In this document: one piece after another, positions 52,893 through 64,000 of the stretch
How the letters are laid out: each line of letters starts with the position of its first letter
Position numbering within the stretch: position 1 is the stretch's first letter
DNA from: Prostheceraeus crozeri
Taxonomy: Eukaryota; Platyhelminthes; Polycladida; Euryleptidae
Reading direction: 5' to 3'
Length of the DNA: 64,000 bases
Assembly: GCA_907163375.1 (NCBI GenBank)
Contig: CAJQUW010011269.1
Coordinates: forward strand, 104,105-168,104
Notes under the pieces: model-generated
Seen by the model: the letters and a program-made list of their open reading frames with translations, nothing else
Databases searched by the model: none
What the model was told of the DNA's origin: nothing
Translations under genes and position numbers: made by a program

Positions 52893-53090
52893 GGCGGTCA
52901 GAGGGAAAAGTGGATGCACAACGTCAGGAAAGATATGGAGCTCCTACATCTCGACCCTCGACTTACACAGGACCGGACGGTGTGGAGGAGGCGCACTCAT
53001 GCGAACGAGAATCGACGTAGCCCAAATGTCGCACCCTCAAACCTGGGGCCCAACCGACAATAAACGAGGAGTAAGAGTAAGAGTAAACTA
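52893..53090 (+). pseudogene. C-terminal tail of the retroelement split by the hAT-type element
   Basis: Continues the trail that stops at 51,650: a basic GG-R-K-W-type linker, then a DME-LHLDP-like block (about 52,915-52,970) and WRRRTHANENRRSPNVAP-like text. The deletion of the insertion and one duplication would restore the run, which fixes the insertion as later than the retroelement. Confidence 0.6.
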
Positions 53091-53169
53091 GGAAGATGAA
53101 AGGACGCATCATGTCTGGAAAGCGGCAGTGTTGTGATAAGGGATTCGGTGCAAACTATACCTTCTGTGT

Positions 53170-53560
53170 TTCCTGGAAATTTTGATGCCACAAAAGTGCT
53201 CCCGATTGCGAACGAATTTTCGCTGTTCCAAATGTAGCGATGCCATCCAAATCTGCTCGCCTGAAGATGATTCAGCCAAAATGAGTGGAATCGCTCTTCA
53301 AGAGGTCCAAGAATTCGTTACCTCGGAAATGTGAACGCAATGACAGATGCAGAAAGAGGGTTTCGGACTCGCATTGAGGTTGCGAGGGCGAAGTGGAGGG
53401 AATAGGTCGGTATTCTATTGAAGTGCAAAGCCCAAGTGTATGAGATGTGTATAAGATCGGTCCTTATCTGTGAAGCGGAAACATAGCCACTCAGTCTGAA
53501 GCTGGTCGAGCTTCTGAATAGCAATGACAGTAATGGCAAGGTGCATGGCGAATGTCAGGT
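53170..53560 (+). pseudogene. Another non-LTR RT tail fragment
   Basis: Plus-strand text such as IRYLGNVNAMTDAERGFRTR followed by IEVARAKWRE and LLKCKAQVYEMCIRSVLICE matches the conserved F-YLGS...ARAKW...K--VYE--IRPVLLYG-E-W tail of RT from RTE/BovB-like elements. Confidence 0.6.
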
Positions 53561-55470
53561 TGAAGGATTAAGTTTCAGGCAAGAAGTAGCGAGACGTTGC
53601 TCAAACTTCCGGTTCAACTTTCGAACTTCTACAGCAGAGACGTCTGCGCTGGTTTCACCCCGTGAAAGGGGCCACAGATGACATCATTGTTGAAGGGTGC
53701 CACCACTTGTCGGTTGATGATTATTTACAAGATCGCTAGAAGTGTGTTCTGGTGATTGACACAACCTTCAGTGAATATCGAAACATAAAGAAAATGTTTG
53801 CAAAATATTCCGGTGTTTGCTACATGTTGTCATGAAAACGGATAGTTATAAAATGGAAAGTTACAAACATTATTGGAACGATAATTTAGATACATAGTCT
53901 ATCTACAATCCACTTAATTGCACGACGATGAAGGATAGAATAGAACAGCATTCTTTTATTGTGCTCGCAAGGATGGATCGGCTAAAGAACGCAATATTCT
54001 TGACCAATGCATGCCCAAGTCGCGAGTATATGACAAGGCTTCTCTGAGTCCAGAGCAACTTGATCAGCACCTTTAAATTTGATAGATTACTGCTTTACAG
54101 CTTTTTGACAGTAATTACTTAACTTTTCATCAAATTCAAATTCCTTTTAATTTCTTTAATCTAAGGACCAGCGAAGCTTCCAGATCCGATTCGAATCGAT
54201 ATTGCGATTCGAGAAAAAATCGAATCGGTACGCTTCGGCTGGCCAGAAATTGCTCCAATTGTTTTCCTTTGACTTATAGTCTATCTTGTTCAACACGACT
54301 TTAGCGTGACGCTTTAATAAGCTTGTGATGTTGGATTCTCACTGAAAGCGGTTGAAGAAGTCGGTTGCTAAACAAGAGTTAGTCGATGCAGTTACATGCC
54401 ACACAGTGCTTGTAACTTACATGAGAAGGAATGAAATGTCGGCCATGAAGTAATCAAATTCAAAACTAATGATAACTAATGGACCACAGGGGAATCCTTA
54501 TAGCTTGCGGTAATAGACACGTTTTAGAAATCAGTTGCTAGGATGCATTGCGGCTTTGACAATATTTATGTTTAATATTTGGAGGATGCTTTTTCCTTGT
54601 CTACCTTTAAATCTCAGGAGTTTGGTGACTATCAATCAAACACACAACATACTACTTCAAAATCGAAGTTCAATTATCATTAGAAAACAATTTTGAATTT
54701 TCAGTTGCGCAAGACGTTCTCAACAGAGAGGCCCGACATCGATTGCGATTCATTTCGATATCTCTCCAGTGGATAGTCTCCATGAATGCTATAATTCAAT
54801 AAAGAGAGCTATTCATCATCTCAACTCAAAATTGAGACGCAATTTTAATTTCGCAAGTTATCTCAGATGAGATATAGTTATATTGATTGATTGAATAATA
54901 CGAATGCTAGAGTGACAAAGTTAAATGACAGATACAGTGTGGCTTGGAATCGACTGTGCAATCTTTCGATCGTGTGCTGCATGACCAGGTACTGCCCGGT
55001 ACTGATTTGTTCTTTATAAATTTTTTGTGTGATGCAATATTTAGAGCATCTTAAATCCTTTAAGCAGTGGCGGAAGCAGTTAATTGATTTCGCACGATTA
55101 ATCGTGCGACGGAATCAATCGCGCGATTCTTGAATGACCAGGAATTGTGCAATTTTTTTGCAATGTGACTTCTCAATGAAATTTGCTTGATGAGTTAAAA
55201 ACTATGTTTCTATTCACTCTTTCATCGTTTGAGATAATTGCAATGCGCGGTTGCTCGTTCCTGGGATCATGTATAGCTAGACAGAGTTGCCGTGTGAAAT
55301 TTCTATGGGAGCAGCTACCCCCCCCCCCCCAACATTGAACCATTTCATGAAATACGTTGGCATATGCCAGGAACACCATTTAGGCCTATACGAATTGATA
55401 ACAATGCGCATTAATGTCTGATTTACATTTAACATGCACACTATGAACATAGCCCGGTAGCAATTATAGC
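53561..55470. other. Non-coding, no gene recognised
   Basis: A C13 homopolymer lies near 55,318-55,331. A short self-complementary GATTCGAATCGATATTGCGA region lies near 54,189-54,230. Nothing further could be supported. Confidence 0.5.
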
Positions 55471-55813
55471 ACTTGCGCTTTTTATGAAGACTGTGGAGTG
55501 CCAGTTCGCCTGGGCAAAGAATAGAAAGATGTTCTCAGACTTGAAATATTTAAGAACAGAGATTCTTTGGCAGTCGAAGACTCCGGGTATCCCTATGATG
55601 ACCCGTCAGTACGGCTGGGAATGGCCCAAACAAACTTAAAATGCCTAGAATGGCTTAACAAGCTGAAGGACTGCACAACAGGCTGCTCTGCGTTTGCTTA
55701 TCCTGGTTCTGCCGTGCGGCTGATAATCATAATGATTGCGGAGTGCCACCTCGCCTGGGCAATGAGTAGAAAGATGTCTTCAGACTTTAACTGTTTAAGC
55801 ACAAAAATTCCTT

Positions 55814-55866
55814 GACAGCAGTAGAAGCTGCGCTTTTATCCCTACAAGGACTCATTAGTACTGCTC
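55814..55866 (-). ncRNA. Degenerate hammerhead motif with compensated stem I
   Basis: On the minus strand stem I is AGCAGUA/UACUGCU, seven perfect pairs, where the copy at 50,471 has AGCCGUA/UACGGCU. The C-G pair has become A-U on both sides. The core reads CUAAUGA (one change) and the GAAA box is altered, so it is probably inactive now. Confidence 0.5.
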
Positions 55867-56007
55867 GGAATTGCCCAAGTAGCTTAAAATATCTGCTACA
55901 CAACGGGCTGTTCAGTGTTTATCTATCCTGGCTATGTCGTACGTCTGATAATCACAAACAGTATAGAGTACCAATTCTAGATATTTTAAGCTAGTATGGA
56001 CCATTGC

Positions 56008-56050
56008 GAGCCGTACTGACGAACCCTTATAAGGCGAAACGCAGTGTCTA
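56008..56050 (+). ncRNA. Partial hammerhead motif
   Basis: CUGACGA, stem II CC...GG, GAAAC, and GUGUC are present (GUC at 56,046-56,048), but the 3' strand of stem I (AAAGAAT) no longer pairs with GAGCCGUA. Probably inactive in cis. Confidence 0.5.
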
Positions 56051-56110
56051 AAGAATTTAACAGAATTTTGTGCTTGAAATTGTTCAGGACAAAAAGTCTG
56101 AGGACATCAC

Positions 56111-57185
56111 TCTATTAGATTTGCTGATGTTTTGCGAAAGTTTTAAGTCTGATAAATTAATTCAATTGGTGCATAATTATGCATATTTTAGGACTGATAG
56201 AAGAAACGGCAAATACTCCACGGCAGTTATGTTTAATGAATTATGATTTATAAAGACCAAAAGAACCAAAATTGGGAAACAAAAATATTAATATTACGCA
56301 TGCTTAATAGTACATGTACAATGCACATGATGCACTTGCAGTGCTTCTATGACAGCAGATTTGTAGTAGAATCTTGCTAATAGATTATCAAGACTTTTCA
56401 TGACTTGTTTGCGACTTTCTATGTGTTGTGATTTATTGTGCTGTTTTCCCAAGCATTTAAAAATAGAGAATCGCATTAATTAATGCGGCAGTTGTAATTT
56501 CAATCTAAATAGACTATGAGTGTCACATGGTCTCAATTTTAAGGGAAATTATCAAACTTTTAATGAAAAATGGTCTGTGAATGAAAGATAATGCAGGCAA
56601 GATTAAGTGTAAACTTCTAGTCACTGAATCTCAATACATTCAGAATCGCGCCCGCCACTGCCTCAAAGACAACCGTTTAAAATGAGAATCATGACAGCGA
56701 ATTGAACTATAGAAAATAATCTGTCAATAGCATAGGAGCGTTTAGTCTGTTAATGAACTCGTTTGATTATTACTTGAAGTCTTTTGTAGGCATGAGGTTT
56801 AAGTCTTAGGCGGCATATATAACAAATTAACGCGATATGTCGAAAAACAACCAAAATTAGCATTAAGCAGGGTGAATTCGATGTCAGTGAATCCAATCAT
56901 GCACTCATGCATTCAACTGGCATGCTGCTAGCAGCGATATCAATTTCACGAAGATCTTAGAAACGATTTCGCACGAGTCGTTTTCTCTTTTGGATTATTT
57001 GATTTTTTGCGATTTAGTTTGAGCCAACATTCTCGGCCTTAAAACAAATATACACCTCAACCGAATTGATAATGCTTATCGACGCACAGCTTCAATATCA
57101 GAGACGTTTGGTAATGACATTGATATGCGAGTATCTTGCTACTGTTGCTATTTCGTCATAAACGTCCATCCTGCTTCAAATTGAC
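56111..57185. other. Non-coding, no gene recognised
   Basis: No supported feature. Confidence 0.5.
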
Positions 57186-57190
57186 TGATG

Positions 57191-57830
57191 CTACTTCTGT
57201 ACCATAACGAACCAATCCCAAGTGTAGCGATTGTAGCCGTCACCGGAGGCCAGGTATTCTTGAGGAGTGACTTTGTACCTGTAACGACTCCACGGGGTAA
57301 TAAAAGTGGTGAAATGTCGATCGTCGGGGTGTAGAGGGATGCTATGGTATCCCTTCCGTGCGTCGAATATGGTCTTTTTGACGTTCATCGGGACCGATAT
57401 GGCTTGGTTGAAAGATGACTGGGTATGGTGAGTTTCACGGACGGCATGCCTATTCAGCGGCTGAAAGTGAACGGTGCGGCGAGGTTTATCTGTCTTTTTT
57501 GGGGCACACAACCATCCTGTGGCACCAAATCACCGGAGCTCCCACGTGAGCTGGCTCAATGACTCCAAGTCGGACGTCTTGGTCCAAGCCTGCTGTTCCA
57601 GTTTCTGACGATTCACATTGGTAGCAGGGAAGGGTAACGTCTGAGGGACAGGCGGCGGTACTTATCGGCGGGGACAGGCACAATCCGATAAAAGGGATGA
57701 GTCTGTGACGGTAGTTGTGGTGGTCGTGCGAGGTATAAGAGAGGATGAATGAAGGCATCTCGGTCTGGGAGTTGTTTCTCCAATTGTCAGGAAATAAGGT
57801 GCAATCAGACGCAGAGCTATACATGCCTGT
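57191..57830 (-). pseudogene. Ty3/gypsy-type reverse transcriptase N-terminal fragment
   Basis: The minus-strand frames read LGVIEPAHVGAPVIWCHRMV (57,600-57,510) and, after a frame change near 57,500, KPRRTVHFQPLNRHAVRETH (the RT start). Then follow KTIFDARKGYHSIPLHPDDR (motif A region, catalytic Asp in FDA) and TTFITPWSRYRYKVTPQEYL. The later RT motifs are absent. This order is diagnostic of gypsy-type pol. The frame breaks off at 57,191. Confidence 0.8.
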
Positions 57831-59095
57831 TTGCTTTAATAGAACCTGTCGCTGTCGTCCATGATAGAGACAATTTGTCGGGTGGTTAAGGTTTGTCCCT
57901 TGTCGGTCTTGCCCACAGAATTAGATTCATCAGCGCGCGCTTCGGTTTCCTAGAAAGGAAGAGTTATATGAAGCCTAAATATTGAATGGCACATCACAGA
58001 ATTACAGTAGACAACTTGCTCCTTCTCGAATGGATAATTCGTGTATCGCTTGCTATTGGAAATCGCAAACAACAAGCTGTCAGCAGAGGACAGTGAGAGA
58101 TGCGTGCGTGCTGAGATATAACTACGCACATACCAAAACACACATCGTCTAGCTAACATTCGATTCAGTGTATGCTCTATGGAGTAAGGAATGGTGAGAA
58201 CTCGCTGGTGAAAACATCAAGTGAACTAATTTTCGTACGCCTATTACTTTTTTTAATAATGATCGGAAGGGAATAACCACATTATGCATAAAACTTGTGC
58301 GCAATGATCTGAATTCTTCGAATCTGAAGGAATGGTGGCAATCGAAGCATTTTGCTGGAACTCACATTAATCCGCAAGCGACGCACGACTTTTTTTCCTA
58401 TCTCTGTAGGGTGTTAGGAATTCCCTTTTGCCCACTTACTAAGTTCCTCGATGTGCCGACGATTTCGTATTAATCACACTTCTAGCAAACCGAAGCAGAT
58501 AAACAAAATATTTAATTCTGTGGTCTTGCCAGATAGTTTGAGCACTAGCGCACCGAGATGTTAATTCCCTTCTCATTGGCTGCATTCATGCGCATGGTGA
58601 CTGGTATGTCGCTGGAACGTAGGCTAAGACAGGCGAGTAGGTGTATGCCCGCGAGGCAGGATTGACAACCGGTGTCAGCTATGGCGCGAAAAGATACGGA
58701 AGACGTTGAGTTATTTAAGCAGAATCCTAACGCACTAAAATTCCGGTGGGAGACCCTGGATGGTGATGTCGATGTACGGGTGTGGGTTGGAGGATCGATG
58801 AATCCAAGTATCGCATAGGTCGTTGTAGATGTGATGGACGAGGGTGAGAACTCTTTGGCCTTTCGCGTTTATCCCGCAGTTGGCGTGTGGGTTTGGAGGG
58901 ACGACTTGTTCGTCAGTCAAGATACAGAGTATCAAATTGAGCACTATCGTGGCTGGCTGCTGGGCACGAAGGGGCGCGAGGTGGCTTGTTCTTGCCACCA
59001 CCGCGACAGACGGAGTCGAAGTGGACCCGGATGTTACACTTTCCGTGTGTGTGGCAGTAGGCAGGGCATAATTTTATCTGCGAACTTGTGAGTCA
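57831..59095. other. Non-coding between inverted gypsy fragments
   Basis: No coding trail recognised. The interval separates two gypsy pol pieces that lie in opposite orientations. Confidence 0.4.
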
Positions 59096-59345
59096 GTTTT
59101 GACGTTCGGATTAATCAATAAAGTTTCACATGCCCTAGCGTCAGCTGAAAAGATGCTCCCATTTCGAGCACTCTTGAAGCCAGATACCCCGTTCCATTGA
59201 ACAAGCAACTTGAATGATCTCTTCAATGAATCAAAGAAAGTGATAATCTCCGCGATCACCAAAGGCGTCGAGATCTTCCACAAATCGCGCGCGACCTGCC
59301 TCGCTACTGATTGGAGCAAAACGGGCATCGGATTCTGGCTCCTGC
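59096..59345 (+). pseudogene. Ty3/gypsy-type RT-RNase H junction fragment
   Basis: Plus-strand text: INKVSHALASAEKMLPFRAL, LLKPDTPFH, then DLFNESKKVIISAITKGVEI and ATCLATDWSKTGIGFWLLQK with the RNase H Asp. One in-frame stop (after PFH). It matches the connection between RT thumb and RNase H in the same gypsy type as the fragment at 57,191-57,830, but on the other strand. Confidence 0.75.
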
Positions 59346-59439
59346 AAAAACATTGTGCTTGTTTATAGTCACAACTATCTTGCTCTAAGTCGGAATGGAA
59401 AATCGCCCTCGTCGGCAGCAGATAGAATAGAATAGAATA

Positions 59440-62340
59440 GAATATGTTTATTCGATTGACTGAAAATCACACTTTGCAGAAAACATAGACATGACATTTC
59501 AAGAAATTTCAAGTTAAAGAAAAGAAAAGTAACGTTAACGCTGGAAGGGTCGAATTCAAATGTACATGCGGTTATACAGAGAAGTACAGTAAGGGACGAA
59601 TGATGATGAGCGGCACTTCGTGTTCTGCTTCATAGCGGCCAAATGTCTCGAACGAGGTAAAGTTTCCGGGGACAAATGGTGGATAATGTGCTTATTGGAG
59701 AACATGTCACTAAACAATTTGATAGCCCTATGATCTCTGCGAATTGACAATGGGGTGAATTTTGCACATTCACATGGAACATCGCAAATTATGCGGTGGC
59801 ATCTTCTTCTAACTTTCTCCAACATCTCAGAGCATCGTTTGGTAAGTCCAACAAAAACTGGAGAGTTGTATTCCAGGATGCTGATTACACACGCATAATA
59901 GACTGGACATGAGCATATCAGGCGACATATGTGGAGGAAATTTCTTTACTTGCTTGAGCAGATATATGACGCTGGCTGGCCAACTTAATGACGCGCGACA
60001 CACATGGGAAGAATCCCATTTTAACCTATCATTGAATGTTACACCAGGATTTTTAGCGTTGAACACATTGTCAAATTGGGCAGTTATAAACTGAACATCA
60101 TTTTGTTTGCAGCACATCATAGCTCTTGTTTTACCTTGATTTAAACTCCAGACCATGATTGTCGGACCCAACTTTGAATGCTTTCAATTCACTTTGGACC
60201 TTGTTTGGTGTAAAGACGGATGCATCGCGGAAAAGGAAATGACTATCACGACATCATGGAGCGTATTTGGTCATCAATACGTCAGGAGAAGCAGTTGCAA
60301 GAGAACCCATTATGAGCGGAGAAAAGGTAGGGAGCAAGAATTGAACCTTGAGCAACATCTGATGTTATGTCTATTAATGAACTGAGATGTGAATCCCTTG
60401 AATAGTCACTTTGCTGTTTTTCTACCCTTCAAATAGCTGGCGCACCAACGAATGATATGATGGAGGAGATTTCCGTCACAAAGTGGTTAGTCTGGATGAG
60501 CTGCTCGTGGTTTAAGCATGTCAAATGCACGTTTTAGATCAAAGGATATTATAATGACTCCTTTAGTTTTTTCTTGATCCCACTGCTCTGTGGCAAAGTC
60601 GTGAATACTGATAACAGAGTGAAGAGTCGAAGCTCCTGGACGAAATCCAAACTGAGTGGGACCGTAAAGGGACCGTAAAGCTTGTCGCGAATAGAGTCAA
60701 GGACACATTTTTCAAACACCTTTGAAAAAAACAGGCATATTGATATTGGTTTCTGAGGTGTCATCAATACTCTGACATTTCCTTTTGGGAATAGGTTTTA
60801 TTTATGGCGATTTTCCATAGTGATGGGAATTCTGAGGTTTTCGATGGGACAGGGAAAATAGATGAGTCAAAGGACCGGAGAGGTTAAGAGACTGGCTAAG
60901 ACGAATTAAGTTTGGGAGGGATGTTGTCACCTACCACCGCTTTTCTGTCTGCGCTTTAGGTAGGATCAAATGACCAAAATACGCTCATTTCCATTGATGT
61001 CAGAGATTGCCAAAAAAGAATCTGATTGGTGGGGATCGAATCAATGAATTTGTGACCAGTCTAGGAGCGGGAGAGAACTTATCGGCAAATATGAATTCGT
61101 TTATCTCATTGGAACGCAGGCCTTCAGAGAAGGAAACCGTTTGAAAAGTTTTGAAAAACATTGTCTTTTGGACGCAAGCCATTTAGATCTTCCTTAATTG
61201 CATTCCAATAGTAATTAAACCATTCTTTTTGTTCATCATAGCTTTCATCCATCGGTCTTTTGCCTTTCGAAAATCTCGGACTGAATTTTTTGCTTAGTAA
61301 TGGTGGTTATAATGAGTATTGTGCTTCTGCGGATAAGCTTCTAAAAATCCGGCAGGTTTATCAAATGCTTCAGCAGAGGATTTCATCCAGGGCTTATCAT
61401 TAGGTGACATTTCATTGAAAAACAAAGGGACTTCCTTTAATGCTTGCGGTAGATAACATCGTGGAAGTAGAAGCCACTTCTCGTCTACGGTACAGCTCAT
61501 ATTATAAAAAGGGTCTAGGACAGTTCACAGAGCCCAAAACGATTAAAAAGGCATTCAACATTGTTCTGGCGAAGATTCGTAGGAATTTCACAAGGCTCAT
61601 AGGAGCAGTCGTGCTAATGAATGGATTTTCAAAAATGGACAGTGCGGTGATTCTGGAATTGCCGAAACTTGGACCGACAACCACAGGCCTGTATTTATCA
61701 AACGAGCTGTATTGTCATATGGAGAATTTTATCGAGGATTGCGTCACCTCTCGTGGAATATTTAACAACCTGTTCCACATTGAGAAAAGTTTCGAAGTCA
61801 TCTGCCTCCAATTGATTCAGGTCCCCAACGATGATGAGTCGACTATCAGGTGCGAAATCAAGAGCAGAGTCAGCATTAGACTGGACGTACTGTATGATAC
61901 TGAGGTAATTGTGGGCAGAGAAGGGACTAGGCGGAACATAAAGGACCAACAAAACAGAATCTTGTAAGAGGGCAAGGAAACCCATATGCTATTCAATGTA
62001 TTCACATTTCTGAATGCTGATTTCTTGGGTGATCGATATCATTGCGATATATATACACAAACTCCCCCTCACGGCGTCCTTCAGCTCTGTCGTATCGAAG
62101 AGGTTCCCAGTACCCAAGAATGCTGAATCAAATTATTCTGAATATTCTCATGAAGCCACGTCTCAGAGAAGGCAAGGACAGACGGCCCTGTTGAGAAGTG
62201 CAAATGTACATAATTTCATCTAGTTTGGTAGAAGTGAGCAGACATTCGCCAAAAACGATTGAGGGAAGAAAAAGTTTATCACTTCTAAAAACAACTTTAG
62301 TTTGTAAAATTTTGAGGGTATCAAACATTTCTACGTTGTA
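59440..62340 (-). pseudogene. CR1-like ORF2 remnant (endonuclease and reverse transcriptase)
   Basis: The endonuclease start is near 62,230-62,190 (KLDEIMYICTSQQG). Its catalytic part lies at about 61,985-61,700 (LVLYVPPSPFSAHNYLS, RLIIVGDLNQLEADDF, DAILDKIL). RT pieces cover IKRAFDMLKP-like text near 60,535-60,500 and QKPISICLFFSKVFEKCVLD (60,750-60,690). The tail has NPGVTFNDRLKWDSSHVC (about 60,055-59,990), LEKVRRRCHRIICDVPCECA and KFTPLSIRRDHRAIKLF (59,822-59,700). Many frameshifts and stops. The YADD box was not located. The element is older than the one at 32.4-37.5 kb. Confidence 0.75.
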
Positions 62341-62553
62341 CTTTGCTCCGCGTTCGGATGATCAACATCCTCTCCACTCAAACGGCCTTTGTCGGCAAAT
62401 TCTTCTCTAAAAAGTCTGGCTGTTCATTTTGTTGTGGAGGGTGTGTTTAAGTCAAAACAAAGTTGACGAATAAAATACCAGAATAGAGAGAGGAGTCTTA
62501 CGCAATGATGAAGACTTTTTGATCAACTCAAGTACGTTTTCCATCGTCATTAA

Positions 62554-63000
62554 TTGATCAATTTTAGGAGACGAGGACTACTAACTCGAGAATTTCCTAA
62601 TTCTGCGAATATCTTTGACTTGAACGTTTTGGATTTGGTAGATGTCGATGAAGATTATGCAGCTTGTTCTCGTCTTCAGTCTTTCGCTCTATTTCTGATG
62701 CCAGTGGATGGGTTCCTCAAGGCCTCTCGCTATGAGATTCTGACGCTCTGCGAATCTCACTTTCAGCCTTTCTTGCAACAATTCTCTCTTGGTAATCAAC
62801 AGAAAAAATGCTGGGAAAGATTCCTTCAGATTCGGCAGTTCTGTTGTTGTCCTGCTTATCTTTGTTTTTTCACAAATTTGAGCCCACTTTTCGCTCGAAG
62901 AAATCAATTCGACAGTTCAGAGGAGGAAAAGAGTCTGGTATGGTTGATCTTCTCTATTTCAGAATCTCATTATAGAAATCATCTCATTTTTAGATGAAAC
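62554..63000 (-). pseudogene. CR1-like ORF1 remnant
   Basis: The minus-strand frame has SSSEKWAQICEKTKISRTTT, then ERLKVRFAERQNLIARGLEE and, in a shifted frame, FIDIYQIQNVQVKDIRRI. This resembles the coiled-coil to RRM-like transition of CR1-type ORF1. It is followed by stops. Confidence 0.5.
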
Positions 63001-63149
63001 AATAAGATTTTGGAGATCAGGAAATGACCCGTACTTGAGATGATATTTCGAGATTGATCTAGCGCTTGAGGTCAAACCTGGTTGTCCTTCCTTGAGGCGG
63101 TTGGTCGCTCCGTTATTAGAAACAGAAACCAATTAACAGAACAGAAAAT

Positions 63150-63215
63150 TGGAAAAAAAGACAGCTCCAGCGGGACTCGACCTCCCCACCTTAGCGTGAG
63201 AGTGCGCCTTAGCAC
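63150..63215 (-). other. tRNA-like B-box module with T-run
   Basis: On the minus strand CTAAGGCGCACTCTCACGC, then GAGGTCGAGTCCCGC (B-box consensus fit), followed within about 10 bases by CTTTTTTTCC. It sits upstream of the ORF1 remnant, as the similar module does at 32,906. A full cloverleaf could not be drawn. Confidence 0.45.
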
Positions 63216-63600
63216 AGCAGAACAGAACGACACAGGCTCAATTCAGTGAATACCAGTGCTTTGCACCGAAAATCGAAAAAATTGTCGGTTGTCACGCACG
63301 AACGTATGACGTCAGATCGCAGATTTATAACATAGACCCAGCACTGGAGACGAAGTAGAGCCGGTAAGTACAATTCACACGGAGACGGAGAAACTGCAGA
63401 TAATGCCAAAAAAAGACGAATAGCGGCGTAATCCAAGGGAGAATGAGGATGAAAGACCTTGAATGATGACCAGTAGCCGATGCGAAGTCCAACGATGTAA
63501 AAATTATGCAAAATGGCGGCGGCAAAGCGTTGAAACAGGAGCAAGAACGAAGAATCAGACAGAGCGCGAGAGACACGACCGCAGCGACCGCAGTTAAACG

Positions 63601-63631
63601 ATTCAGCAGAGATCTACGTCCTCTGCTGAAT
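63601..63631. repeat. Short perfect hairpin
   Basis: ATTCAGCAGAG and CTCTGCTGAAT around a nine-base loop. Confidence 0.8.
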
Positions 63632-64000
63632 TACGCTCCCAACATATCGAAGGAGAGGCCCTCTTAACAGGAACAGCCACTCTTATCCTTTATCAAGAAG
63701 AGCCGCTCCACTCTAATCCGAAACCGGTCCAACAAATATTTAATATCTGCTCGATTTACTTACGACGTTCCCCAAAAGAATAGATTATATACATGTAATT
63801 AGCATCGTCAATCGATCAGACATTCGGAGTTGTTTAACACATATAAAATTGAGCGAAAAGATGGTTAATTAATGAATCGGTTGTTGGTTACTTTCAATTA
63901 CAAATCTGATTATCACGATCAAAATTTTGTTCTTTCATCTTTGCACAGTGAAGATGTAAAATATTTGTTTATCAGTGTACTATTTGCTCTTCATCTACAT
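63632..64000. other. Non-coding, no gene recognised
   Basis: No supported feature to the window end. Confidence 0.5.

Larger units (their letters stand above)
55475..56110. repeat. Hammerhead-bearing (retrozyme-like) tandem repeats, inverted at the right end
   Basis: Units repeat at about 220-245 bp: GTGGAGTGCC at 55,493, GCGGAGTGCC at 55,738, GTATAGAGTACC at 55,961. Between them sit GAAAGATGTYYTCAGACTT and CTGATAATCA landmarks. The two left units carry hammerhead-like cores on the minus strand (55,569-55,618 and 55,814-55,866). After about 56,000 the unit is on the plus strand with a hammerhead core at 56,008-56,050. The same family appears at 50,471-50,580. Confidence 0.7.
59421..63600 (-). 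mobile_element. CR1-like non-LTR retrotransposon, decayed, minus strand
   Basis: The 3' end on the minus strand is a (TATTC)n run (plus-strand view (GAATA)n at 59,421-59,445), typical of CR1/L2-type elements. Upstream on the minus strand, in order, come the RT tail, RT, endonuclease, an ORF1 remnant and a 5' region with a B-box-like motif. The 5' limit is approximate. Confidence 0.75.

Noticed and set aside
55173-55379. Minus-strand frame with a Gly-rich run
   Set aside because: The Gly run is the C13 homopolymer on the other strand; no domain is recognisable.
1-64000. CRISPR arrays, bacterial operons or prophage
   Set aside because: No regularly spaced repeats, no ribosome-binding-site pattern, and clear eukaryotic splice sites and retroelements. 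The regular short repeats seen are microsatellites or transposon subrepeats.

Overview
This is metazoan nuclear DNA that is AT-rich and crowded with transposable elements. Three things point to an animal: introns bounded by GT-AG, metazoan-type elements (CR1/RTE-like, Penelope-like, Tc1/mariner, hAT, Polinton/Maverick, Ty3/gypsy), and two spliced exons of a semaphorin/plexin-type Sema domain. No vertebrate-specific signal was seen. An invertebrate, perhaps lophotrochozoan, is the best guess, and the phylum cannot be fixed from the sequence. There are no bacterial operons. Almost every coding stretch belongs to a mobile element, and most are broken.

Layout. 1-11.76 kb: remnants of a DDE transposase (minus), a non-LTR reverse transcriptase (minus, 5.1-7.1 kb), a GIY-YIG fragment of a Penelope-like element, a gag/protease fragment of an LTR retrotransposon, and an RTE-like non-LTR element from about 9.7 kb. 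11,764-25,039: a complete-length Polinton/Maverick (13,276 bp) with terminal inverted repeats starting AGTAATGGGC and an exact 6-bp target duplication TACTCT, inserted into the 3' part of the RTE-like element. 25-32 kb: non-coding DNA with two foldback elements, tRNA-like sequences, and a Tc1-type transposon split by a hAT-type MITE. 32.4-37.5 kb: a nearly full-length CR1-like retrotransposon. 38.3-39.9 kb: a second non-LTR fragment. 42.3-44.3 kb: the Sema-domain host exons (minus). 44.6-50.4 kb: a decayed Tc1-like element, an apparently intact mariner-like element, a Penelope-like element and a large palindrome. 50.4-56.1 kb: hammerhead-ribozyme repeats, non-LTR fragments and a 1.2-kb hAT-type element with an 8-bp target duplication. 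57-64 kb: gypsy fragments and a decayed CR1-like element (minus).

The Polinton is the centrepiece. It encodes two proteins of unknown role, a penton-like minor capsid protein, an A32/FtsK-type packaging ATPase, a protein-primed DNA polymerase B, the C-terminal part of a major capsid protein, a Gly-rich hydrophobic protein, a phospholipase A2-like domain fused in frame to a retroviral-type integrase, and an intact adenain-like protease. Together these form a self-synthesising, virus-like transposon kit. The copy is dead: there are small frameshifts or stops in polymerase, ATPase, penton and integrase, and an apparent internal deletion has removed the 5' ends of two divergent genes. Its oddest feature is a set of short, GC-rich, hairpin-forming repeats that sit in frame inside the polymerase and at gene ends. 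They resemble in kind the palindromic coding insertions known from Rickettsia. Self-cleaving-RNA (hammerhead) repeats at 50.5 and 55.5-56.1 kb are the second notable system, and they include a compensatory base-pair change.
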